20,050 nt of DNA. Origin: Candidatus Bathyarchaeota archaeon. GTDB taxonomy: Archaea; Thermoproteota; Bathyarchaeia; Bathyarchaeales; DTEX01. Location of the stretch: positions 1-20,050 of the forward strand of contig JAGGUU010000105.1 in NCBI GenBank assembly GCA_021158305.1, written 5' to 3'. Positions 14,449 through 20,050 of this stretch are shown in pieces; within the stretch, counting starts at the first letter, position 1, and every line of letters begins with the position of its first letter. The translations under genes were made by a program, and so were the position numbers. The notes beneath the pieces were generated by a model, which made no database searches, was not told the DNA's origin, and saw nothing but the letters and a program-made list of their open reading frames with translations.

Positions 14449-15348
14449 ATGAGGCTCGTCCGATATGCGTATCACGGTAAAGAGTCCTATGGCATCCTCA
14501 GAAGAGGAAGAATAATAGATCTGCCGCTTCTTATGGAACTTGAGGGGAAAAATGCTCCAAAAAGCTTAGAAGACTTGATAAGTTCCGGGTGGAGGATAGA
14601 TGAAGCTGAGAGTCTAATCGAAGAGTTATCTGAAGAGAAGATCTTGCAGATCTCAGTCAGCGAGAAGGAAGCTACCTTAAAAGCTCCAATTCTCCATCCG
14701 TCTAAAATCATTTGTTTAGGCTTGAATTATAGAGATCATGCTGAAGAAGCTGGGGCTGAGATTCCGGATGAACCTATAATCTTCATGAAGCCGAGAACAT
14801 CAATAATAGGCCCGGATGAACCTATTGTGAAGCCTAGCTTCGTGAAGAAGCTGGACTATGAGGTTGAATTAGCAATAGTGATAGGCAAGAAGGGAAGGAA
14901 TATACCAGTTGCAGAAGCAAATGAGTATATCTTTGGATACACCGTCTTCAACGACATATCTGCACGTGACATACAATTTAAAGATGGTCAGTGGACGCGG
15001 GGAAAGAGCTTCGACACGTTTGCTCCCATAGGACCCTGCATAACAACATCCAAGCAGATGGGAAATCCAATGAGCATTAGGCTTACAACAAGAGTGAATG
15101 GAGAAGTCAGACAAGACTCTTCAACAAATAATATGATCTTCAATGTGTATGAGATAGTGCATCACTTAAGTAGAGTTATGACTCTGGAGCCATACGACAT
15201 AATAGCAACGGGAACGCCGGGAGGAGTAGCTGCCTTCATGAAACCTAAGCCAAGATTCCTCCAGCCTGGAGATATAGTAGAAGTCGAGATTGAAAATATC
15301 GGAACGCTTAGGAACCCTGTGGTTAAAGAAGCCTCAAGGCCAAGATAA
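14449..15348 (+). CDS. fumarylacetoacetate hydrolase (FAH) family protein
   Basis: A 299-residue metal-dependent enzyme of the FAH superfamily. Members hydrolyse or decarboxylate beta-diketo or keto acids (acylpyruvates, oxaloacetate, homoprotocatechuate intermediates). Motifs run in the usual order: KIICLGLNYRDHAEEAG, DYEVELAIVIGK with metal ligands E138 and E140, GYTVFNDISARD with D169, RGKSFDTFAPIGP, and ATGTPGGV. The substrate cannot be read from sequence, and no neighbouring catabolic genes help. The frame is open from 14347, adding 34 hydrophobic residues that overlap a TATA-like box, so ATG 14449 is favoured. The gene is divergent from pus10 and convergent with the membrane-protein pair. 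Confidence 0.9.
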   Translation: MRLVRYAYHGKESYGILRRGRIIDLPLLMELEGKNAPKSLEDLISSGWRIDEAESLIEELSEEKILQISVSEKEATLKAPILHPSKIICLGLNYRDHAEEAGAEIPDEPIIFMKPRTSIIGPDEPIVKPSFVKKLDYEVELAIVIGKKGRNIPVAEANEYIFGYTVFNDISARDIQFKDGQWTRGKSFDTFAPIGPCITTSKQMGNPMSIRLTTRVNGEVRQDSSTNNMIFNVYEIVHHLSRVMTLEPYDIIATGTPGGVAAFMKPKPRFLQPGDIVEVEIENIGTLRNPVVKEASRPR

Positions 15349-15436
15349 AATCTATAAAGGGAAATAGGTGTCTATTCTTGGGTCGCGGCGGCTCATCGTG
15401 CCGTTCAACAAGCAACGGCACAGTTATACCATCCAA
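15323..15436 (-). CDS. candidate small protein of 37 residues
   Basis: A tentative call. On the minus strand the last codons of the upstream membrane-protein gene contain GGAGGTGA, an almost ideal ribosome site, and a TTG follows 7 bases later at 15436. The frame reads LDGITVPLLVERHDEPPRPK, then NRHLFPF and a hydrophobic end to TAA at 15323. It would be the third gene after the two small membrane-protein genes. Against it: the frame overlaps the end of the convergent FAH-family gene and an inverted repeat, and I recognise no family. An ATG two bases after the TTG opens a frame that stops after two codons. Confidence 0.25.
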   Translation of the reverse strand: MDGITVPLLVERHDEPPRPKNRHLFPFIDFILALRLL

Positions 15437-15439
15437 GAA
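15375..15439. repeat. nested inverted repeats between convergent genes
   Basis: An inner perfect stem GTGCCGTT (15398-15405) and AACGGCAC (15414-15421) with an eight-base loop is enclosed by TTCTTGG (15375-15381) and CCAAGAA (15433-15439). The two stems are co-axial in order, so a single extended hairpin with an internal loop is possible. It lies between the ends of the FAH-family gene and the minus-strand membrane pair. It could be a two-way terminator or structured RNA. Confidence 0.5.
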
Positions 15440-15443
15440 GGAA

Positions 15444-15770
15444 TCACCTCCCTTCAATAATAGCTCGTAGCTTATACAATGAGTATATGAGGCAGAATGT
15501 ATAGATTGTCCCGATGAAGGCGAATACCGGAACATATATGACTCTAGGGATAATTCCCATCTCCTGCAGGACTCCCATGGCTCTGCCCAAGACGAAGACC
15601 GATAAGCCGCCTACAAGAAGCCTCATAACTTTCATGGATTCTTCTTTCTTCAGAAACATTCTGGCAACAGAGAGCTTCGGGTTTCTCCTAGCTGTCAAGT
15701 ATAGGGAGATAGAGAAGAATAATGCCACTCCGAGGATAAAGCATCCGAAGATCGGTATCTGTATGGTCAC
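15444..15770 (-). CDS. small membrane protein, second of a paralogous pair
   Basis: A 108-residue protein of unknown function. Hydrophobic segments at about 5-26, 48-66 and 76-102 predict three membrane helices. A basic loop RRNPKLSVARMFLKKEES lies between helices 1 and 2. That loop aligns with the loop of the upstream gene (both have RR, then L, then R-x-FLK), and the helix order is the same, so the two proteins look like diverged tandem duplicates. The ATG overlaps the upstream stop by four bases (ATGA), so they are translated together and may form a heteromer. No signal peptide, catalytic or metal motif is visible. Confidence 0.75.
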   Translation of the reverse strand: MTIQIPIFGCFILGVALFFSISLYLTARRNPKLSVARMFLKKEESMKVMRLLVGGLSVFVLGRAMGVLQEMGIIPRVIYVPVFAFIGTIYTFCLIYSLYKLRAIIEGR

Positions 15771-16084
15771 TTCTTAATCACCCCGTATAGGAGATAGACG
15801 GCGTAAAGCAGAGCTACTACGGCTAGATCCGCAACATACCTTCCTATCTCCCTATATATCAGCGCATACTCGCCTAAGCAGAAGAGCATGTTACCAATGA
15901 ATGCTAGAAGTATGTTCAAGAAGAAGCCGATGAATACTCTAAGCAGGATCTTCTCCTTAAGGAAGATTCTTCCAGACGCTAGATCCCTCCTTCCAAGTCC
16001 AATCATAACCTTATACGTATAGCATAATATTATGATAGACAATGTCAGCACGACTATACTTCTAATTAAACCGATCGGATTCAA
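15767..16084 (-). CDS. small membrane protein, first of a paralogous pair
   Basis: A 105-residue protein of unknown function with three predicted membrane helices at about 5-27, 47-69 and 80-103. A basic loop GRRDLASGRIFLKEKILL follows helix 1 and resembles the loop of its downstream partner. The ATG is preceded by AGAGGGAAG on the minus strand. A perfect 10-bp dyad lies 53-79 bases upstream and overlaps a TTAATAC TATA-like stretch, so expression may be controlled there. The downstream gene overlaps by four bases. I do not recognise the family. Confidence 0.75.
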   Translation of the reverse strand: MNPIGLIRSIVVLTLSIIILCYTYKVMIGLGRRDLASGRIFLKEKILLRVFIGFFLNILLAFIGNMLFCLGEYALIYREIGRYVADLAVVALLYAVYLLYGVIKK

Positions 16085-16136
16085 GATCTTCCCTCTTCTT
16101 TCTTGGAGACTTCACCGCACATTAGGTGCTTCTTGA

Positions 16137-16163
16137 GTATTAATGCTTATGGAGCATTAATAC
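16137..16163. promoter_or_regulatory. 27-base dyad, 10-bp perfect arms, candidate operator
   Basis: GTATTAATGC (16137-16146) and GCATTAATAC (16154-16163) are exact reverse complements around a seven-base centre. The dyad lies in the divergent region, 53-79 bases before the minus-strand membrane-protein pair and about 125 bases before the DegT-family gene. Each arm contains an AT-rich TATA-like core, so a bound regulator could block the minus-strand promoter. Symmetry is seen; the regulator and the target gene are inferred. Confidence 0.5.
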
Positions 16164-16226
16164 GAGAATAGAGAACTTTTAAGATAACCTTTAATGATAA
16201 TCAAAATAAGACGCTACTCTGATAAC

Positions 16227-16238
16227 AAAGATTATATG
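16227..16238 (+). promoter_or_regulatory. BRE/TATA-like promoter element for the DegT-family gene
   Basis: AAAGATTATATG gives a well-formed archaeal promoter. Transcription near 16262 would leave a leader of about 25 bases before ATG 16287. It nearly repeats the element at 1564-1578. Confidence 0.5.
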
Positions 16239-16286
16239 CCTTGCCAATTTCCATCTTTTTAGATAAGCGCGATTAAGTGACCCTGT

Positions 16287-17597
16287 ATGACCGAGAAATT
16301 AGCTATTCTTGGAGGGCCAAAGGCTGTTACGATTGAGGATAAGGATGCCTATGGTCCGTGGCCGATAATCACGGATGAGGAAATCGATCTCGTCACTGAA
16401 TGCATGAGAAGAGGTTGGCTTTCAGGAACCCCGCCGATAGTTGAAGAATTTGAGGAAGCCTTCGCAAAGTATCATAATGTAAAATACGCGCTTGCAGTTA
16501 ATAATGGAACTGCTGCAATTAATGCGGCATTATTCGCCGTGGGAGTCGGCCCCGGTGATGAAGTTATAACTCCATCATACACATGGCATTGCGGAGTAAC
16601 TCCGATACTGGCCTGTCATGGTACTCCTGTATTCTGTGAGATCGATCCCAAAACGTTATGTGCCGATCCAGATGATATTGAGAGGAAGATTACTCCAAGG
16701 ACTAAGGCTATAATAGTAACTCATATCTGGGGAGTCCCAGCAGAGATGGATCGCATAATGGAAATCGCTGAGGATCATGGCCTAGCGGTTATTGAGGATG
16801 CATCACATGCCCACGGCTCAGTCTATAAGGGAAGAAAAGTTGGGACAATAGGCGATATCGGTTGCTTCAGCCTTCAGGCGAGTAAGGCAGTGGCTGCGGG
16901 GGAAGGAGGAATCCTAATAACCAATAACGAGGAGTATTTGAAGTGGGCAACTGCCTTAGGAAATTTTGAAAGGTTATGGCGGTGGCCGGATCATCCAGTC
17001 TACAAGTTTCGAAATGCCCATTTCGGATTGAAATTTAGGATCCATCCATTAGCAGCGGCCATAGCGTATGTCCAGCTAAAGCACCTTGATGAGAGAAATA
17101 GGATTAGACGTGAGAACCATATGCGTCTGCATAGGGGCTTAAGGAATATTGAGGGTCTCGAACCGCAATATATTCCGCCATATGTGCAAATGGGAGGATG
17201 GTATGGATTCAGAGTTAAATATTATCCTGAAAGGCTATCTGGGATCTCAAAGAAGCTATTTATCGCCGCCCTTCGGGCGGAGGGGGTTAAAGCATCATTA
17301 GAACGCTATCCCCTGCTTCACCTCGAGCCTATATTCTCAGATAGAAACCTAAAAATCCCAGCGGGGCCGTTGAGATGCAAAAACGCTTCGAGAAGGCTCT
17401 ATAAGAAAGGCGATCTGCCAGTAACCGAGGATGTCTACGCGAGGCTAATAGCATTCCCGAAGTTTGAGAGAAAGATATGCTGGGATCTTATCGATCAATA
17501 TGTGGAAGCCGTGAGAAAGGTTGCTGAAAACATCATGGAACTAAAGAAGATTAAGAATAAAGAATTCGAAGTACCAGTTGAAGCTGGAACAAGATGA
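16287..17597 (+). CDS. DegT/DnrJ/EryC1/StrS-family PLP aminotransferase
   Basis: A 436-residue fold-type I PLP enzyme of the sugar-aminotransferase family, whose members aminate keto-sugars or keto-cyclitols using Glu or Gln. Seen are LSGTPPIVEEFEEAFA (45-60), NNGTAAINAAL (72-82), VIEDASHAHG with pyridine-binding D171, and FSLQASKAVAAGEGG with Schiff-base K200. A long C-terminal domain ends at VAENIMEL. Length is at the upper end of the family. It stands alone with its own promoter and no nucleotide-sugar, glycosyltransferase or cyclitol genes next to it, so the substrate is unknown. The ribosome site is weak (GTGA), which fits a short leader. A small CAAAG/CTTTG hairpin follows the stop. Confidence 0.88.
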   Translation: MTEKLAILGGPKAVTIEDKDAYGPWPIITDEEIDLVTECMRRGWLSGTPPIVEEFEEAFAKYHNVKYALAVNNGTAAINAALFAVGVGPGDEVITPSYTWHCGVTPILACHGTPVFCEIDPKTLCADPDDIERKITPRTKAIIVTHIWGVPAEMDRIMEIAEDHGLAVIEDASHAHGSVYKGRKVGTIGDIGCFSLQASKAVAAGEGGILITNNEEYLKWATALGNFERLWRWPDHPVYKFRNAHFGLKFRIHPLAAAIAYVQLKHLDERNRIRRENHMRLHRGLRNIEGLEPQYIPPYVQMGGWYGFRVKYYPERLSGISKKLFIAALRAEGVKASLERYPLLHLEPIFSDRNLKIPAGPLRCKNASRRLYKKGDLPVTEDVYARLIAFPKFERKICWDLIDQYVEAVRKVAENIMELKKIKNKEFEVPVEAGTR

Positions 17598-17778
17598 CAA
17601 AGCCTAATCTTTGCACATCTACTTAAAGCTTCCTTAGTCTAGCATAGAAAAACGCCTAGATATTTAATGCCTTAATTCATTGCTATGTTTTTCGCTTGAC
17701 GCGATTATGCTGTTTTCCATTTTTGTTATGAATTTGAGGATTCCAAGGTATTTTTTGGAGCTTTGGGGTCCAGATGGA

Positions 17779-17856
17779 TGGAGCCCCGGGCGGGATTTGA
17801 ACCCGCGACCTGCGGCTTACGAGGCCGCTGCTATAACCGGGCTTAGCTACCGGGGC
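17779..17856 (-). tRNA. tRNA-Thr, anticodon CGT
   Basis: On the minus strand a full cloverleaf folds: acceptor GCCCCGG with CCGGGGC (7 bp), D stem GCTA/TAGC, anticodon stem GCGGC/GCCGC with loop CTCGTAA (anticodon CGT), variable AGGTC, and T stem GCGGG/CCCGC with loop TTCAAAT. The discriminator base is U, usual for archaeal tRNA-Thr, and CCA is encoded (17779-17781). No intron is seen. An A/T-rich TATA-like stretch at 17888-17904 lies upstream. Confidence 0.96.
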
Positions 17857-17976
17857 TGATCTTTTCAATAGGCTAATTGCAGAGAACCCTTTTATTTTTT
17901 ATCTTAAGGGCTTAAAGATGTTTGGATGATAATCTTTACTTATCTTTTCTACCATTTTCTGGTTGAGGCGTCATCG

Positions 17977-18966
17977 TTGCACGACTTGGAGACTTTGGGA
18001 GAGAAGAGAATAATCCGATTGATCTGGGAATATCTGGATCGTATGCCCGATCTGGCTCTGGATTTCGGAGATGATGTTTCAGCCGTCAATATCGGCGGCG
18101 GCAGGGTTGCCGTTTTGAAGACTGACATGCTTGTCGGCGAGACTGATGTGCCTCCGGGCATGAGTATTAGGCAGGCTGCGAGAAAAGCCGTCGTGATGAA
18201 TATAAGCGACTTTGCGGCTAAGGGAGTTAAGCCCTTAGCTATGCTTATTTCCTTAGGTTTACCTCGAACCCTCAAGGAGAATGATATCAGGGACATTGGA
18301 GCTGGATTGAGTGATGCCGCCAGAGAATACTCCACCTATATTATCGGCGGAGATACAAATGAGGCTTCAGATTTGATAATCAGCTGTTCATTACTTGGAT
18401 TCAGCAGTGAGGAAAGAATAGTTAGTCGCGGCGGCGCCAAGCCAGGCGACATAGTAGCAGTTACTGGAGAGTTTGGAAAGACTTCTGCTGGTCTTAAGAT
18501 CCTACTTGAAGGATTATCAGCTCCACAGGAGATCGAGGAAAAATTAAAGGAGGCCGTATTCGTTCCAAGGGCAAGGCTGAGGGAGGGGCTAGCCCTCTCG
18601 GAAGCCAAGGTTCTCTCAGCCTCAATTGATTCAAGCGACGGCCTAGCCATAAGCCTGCATGAGCTTGCAGATGCAAGCGACGTCGGCTTCATCATTGATC
18701 ATGTGCCAATAGCCGACGAGGCTCTTATATTCGCCGATATCCACAGCCTCGACCCTTACGATTTAGGACTTTATGGAGGAGAAGAATATGAGCTCATAGT
18801 TACAGTTAAGCCTCAATTTTGGAAGTCTGCTAAAAGCGCTGTTGCTGATGTGGGCGGCAATCTCATAAGGATAGGGAGGGTTATTAGAGAGAGAAGAATA
18901 GAGATGAGAATTGATGGGGAGATAAGAAATATAGAGCGTAGAGGCTGGGAGCATTTCAGAAGATAG
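17977..18966 (+). CDS. thiL: thiamine-monophosphate kinase
   Basis: Phosphorylates thiamine monophosphate with ATP to the cofactor thiamine diphosphate. It is a PurM/AIR-synthase-fold protein of 329 residues from this start. Motifs are DFGDDVSAV (metal-binding aspartates), TDMLVGETD, MNISDFAAKGVKP, YIIGGDTNEA, SIDSSDGLA and LYGGEEYELI, all in ThiL order. The frame is open from ATG 17926, but the first 17 residues are hydrophobic and unlike the family. TTG 17977 has GAGG eight bases upstream and sits just before the conserved LGEKRIIRLI segment. Other TTG codons at 17986 and 17995 are less likely. No other thiamine genes are nearby. Confidence 0.93.
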   Translation: MHDLETLGEKRIIRLIWEYLDRMPDLALDFGDDVSAVNIGGGRVAVLKTDMLVGETDVPPGMSIRQAARKAVVMNISDFAAKGVKPLAMLISLGLPRTLKENDIRDIGAGLSDAAREYSTYIIGGDTNEASDLIISCSLLGFSSEERIVSRGGAKPGDIVAVTGEFGKTSAGLKILLEGLSAPQEIEEKLKEAVFVPRARLREGLALSEAKVLSASIDSSDGLAISLHELADASDVGFIIDHVPIADEALIFADIHSLDPYDLGLYGGEEYELIVTVKPQFWKSAKSAVADVGGNLIRIGRVIRERRIEMRIDGEIRNIERRGWEHFRR

Positions 18967-19254
18967 GAAACCATAGAAGTTTAAAACTATGCTCCTTAAA
19001 GACCCTTGAGACGAACATATATGCTGGATGCAGTAACGATAAATGAAGCTCTGATTCAGTTTAACGCGATTTCAAGACATGCACTGTAAGGAAGACTTCG
19101 AAAATATATATTCATAGGAAGATCTGAAAAGTTTCTAGCGGCATAAAAGAGGAAAACAGTCATCCTGGTAATAATCAAGTAAGCCGCTGAAAGCCCGAGT
19201 GAAAGTTTTATCTTTGACTTCTCAGATTCTCCATTGTTTAATGGAGGAAGAATA
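18967..19254. other. intergenic region between thiL and PRPP synthase gene
   Basis: I see no gene of useful length. Contents: an imperfect palindrome CATAGAAGTTTAAAACTATG just after thiL, AT-rich stretches, and a TATA-like GTTTTATCT at 19204-19213 that suits the PRPP synthase gene. A 22-codon frame from ATG 19021 has no convincing ribosome site. Confidence 0.5.
19204..19213 (+). promoter_or_regulatory. TATA-like promoter element for PRPP synthase gene
   Basis: AGTTTTATCT lies about 41-51 bases before TTG 19255; a start site near 19236 would give a leader of roughly 20 bases containing the GGAGG ribosome site. Confidence 0.4.
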
Positions 19255-20050
19255 TTGAAGATCGTTGGAGGGCCAGGTTCGGAGGAGCTAGCTAAAAAGA
19301 TTAGTGAGCTACTAAATGTTCCACTAGTCTCTACAAGGACAAAAAGATTCCCTGATGGAGAGTTCTACTTTAAATTTGAAGAGAAAATTTCTGGAGAAGA
19401 CCTATTAGTCGTTCAAAGCCTATATCCGCCTCAAGACATACATGCACTAGAGCTTTTCCTCATTCTTCACACGGCGAGAGATCTCGGAGCAGAGTCAATA
19501 AGCGTTTTCATTCCATATCTTGCGTACAGTCGACAGGACAAGAGGTATCTAGAGGGGGAGTGTCTGAGCTCTGGAATGATCGCTGAAATTCTTGAAAAAT
19601 TAGGAGTTAATGCCTTATACACAGTAGATGTGCATAATAGAAGAGTTCTCGAAATGTACCGAATACCAGCATATAACTTGACGGCTTCGAGAGAACTAGC
19701 TAAATATTTCGCCGCTAAGGATCTTAGAGACCCGATTGTTATATCTCCCGATGATGAGAAAGATGCTATTGAACGTGCAAAAAACGCGGCGGAAACTTTA
19801 AATGCGAATTATGACTTCCTCGAGAAACAACGTGATCGTTATACTGGTGAGATTGTAACTTATGAAAAACATATAGATGTTGAAGGTAGAGACGCCGTCA
19901 TAATCGATGATATAATTAGCACTGGAAAGACCGCTGCTAATGCTGTGAAGATACTTAAGAAACATGGGGCTCGAAGAGTATTTGTGGGAGCTTCTCATGC
20001 TCTACTCGTAGGGGAAGCTGCAAGACTCCTAAATGAGGCAGGCGTAGAGG
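19255..20050 (+). CDS. prs: ribose-phosphate pyrophosphokinase (PRPP synthetase), cut by window edge
   Basis: Makes PRPP from ribose 5-phosphate and ATP. About 265 residues are present, open at the right edge; archaeal enzymes are about 285-290, so only the last 20 or so residues are missing. Translation gives KIVGGPGSEELAKKI, RFPDGEFYFKF, FIPYLAYSRQDKRY (flexible-loop catalytic segment), YTVDVHN, VISPDDE in place of the usual SPD, and the PRPP-binding loop VIIDDIISTGKTAA near residues 217-230. TTG 19255 is chosen because GGAGG at 19243-19247 lies seven bases upstream. PRPP is the substrate of HisG at the other end of the window and of purine, pyrimidine and tryptophan synthesis; no physical link with the his operon is implied. 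Confidence 0.94.
   Translation, partial: MKIVGGPGSEELAKKISELLNVPLVSTRTKRFPDGEFYFKFEEKISGEDLLVVQSLYPPQDIHALELFLILHTARDLGAESISVFIPYLAYSRQDKRYLEGECLSSGMIAEILEKLGVNALYTVDVHNRRVLEMYRIPAYNLTASRELAKYFAAKDLRDPIVISPDDEKDAIERAKNAAETLNANYDFLEKQRDRYTGEIVTYEKHIDVEGRDAVIIDDIISTGKTAANAVKILKKHGARRVFVGASHALLVGEAARLLNEAGVE

Noticed and set aside
17683..17868. Minus-strand open frame of 61 codons containing SRRSRVQIPPGAP
   Set aside because: It is the translation of the tRNA-Thr gene and its flank, a well-known false protein produced by tRNA sequence.
19021..19089. 22-codon frame or small RNA in the thiL-prs gap
   Set aside because: No ribosome site, no recognisable peptide, and CTGA-like boxes lack a matching C box.
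1..20050. CRISPR array, insertion sequence, integrase or defence system
   Set aside because: No regularly spaced repeats, transposase or integrase motifs, and no att-like duplication beside the tRNA were seen; nearly all genes are housekeeping.

Overview
The window is archaeal. It encodes an archaeal-type ADH synthase, Rpo4 (RpoF), ribosomal proteins eL21 and eL38, Pus10, a Dim1/KsgA-type methyltransferase and a DUF655 protein. Several genes have TATA-like boxes 25-45 bases upstream, and TTG starts are common. The eL38 gene and the overall make-up point to the TACK branch; a Bathyarchaeia-like lineage is my best guess, but nothing in the window fixes the taxon.

Layout. (1) 1-443 (-) is the N-terminal part of aspartate kinase, divergent from 742-1554 (+), an ADH synthase. 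Both serve the aspartate-semialdehyde-dependent archaeal route to aromatic amino acids. (2) 1762-9033 (+) is a compact histidine operon: hisG, hisD, hisC, a large HAD phosphatase, hisB, a broken hisH, hisA, hisF and hisI. The HAD protein is a strong candidate for the histidinol-phosphatase step. hisH survives only as its two ends in different frames, and hisE is not seen. Just after hisI lies a frame-shifted remnant of an M19 (membrane/renal) dipeptidase gene. (3) 9382-14342 (-) is an information-processing block, in transcription order pus10, eL21, rpo4, DUF655, ksgA/dim1, a stand-alone NfnA/SudB-like flavoprotein and eL38. (4) 14449-15348 (+) is a fumarylacetoacetate-hydrolase-family protein. 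(5) 15444-16084 (-) holds two overlapping genes for small membrane proteins that look like paralogues of each other. (6) 16287-17597 (+) is a DegT-family PLP aminotransferase. (7) 17779-17856 (-) is tRNA-Thr(CGT). (8) 17977-18966 (+) is thiL. (9) 19255 to the right edge (+) is ribose-phosphate pyrophosphokinase, whose product PRPP is the substrate of HisG.

Points most worth following: the deleted hisH beside apparently intact hisA and hisF; the HAD phosphatase inside the operon; the dipeptidase remnant and missing hisE; a 13-bp perfect inverted repeat in the aspartate kinase leader; a 10-bp perfect dyad upstream of the paired membrane-protein genes; and a Thr in place of the expected Asn in the KsgA/Dim1 catalytic motif. 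I found no CRISPR array, insertion sequence, phage gene or rRNA, and no convincing new multi-gene defence or mobile system.
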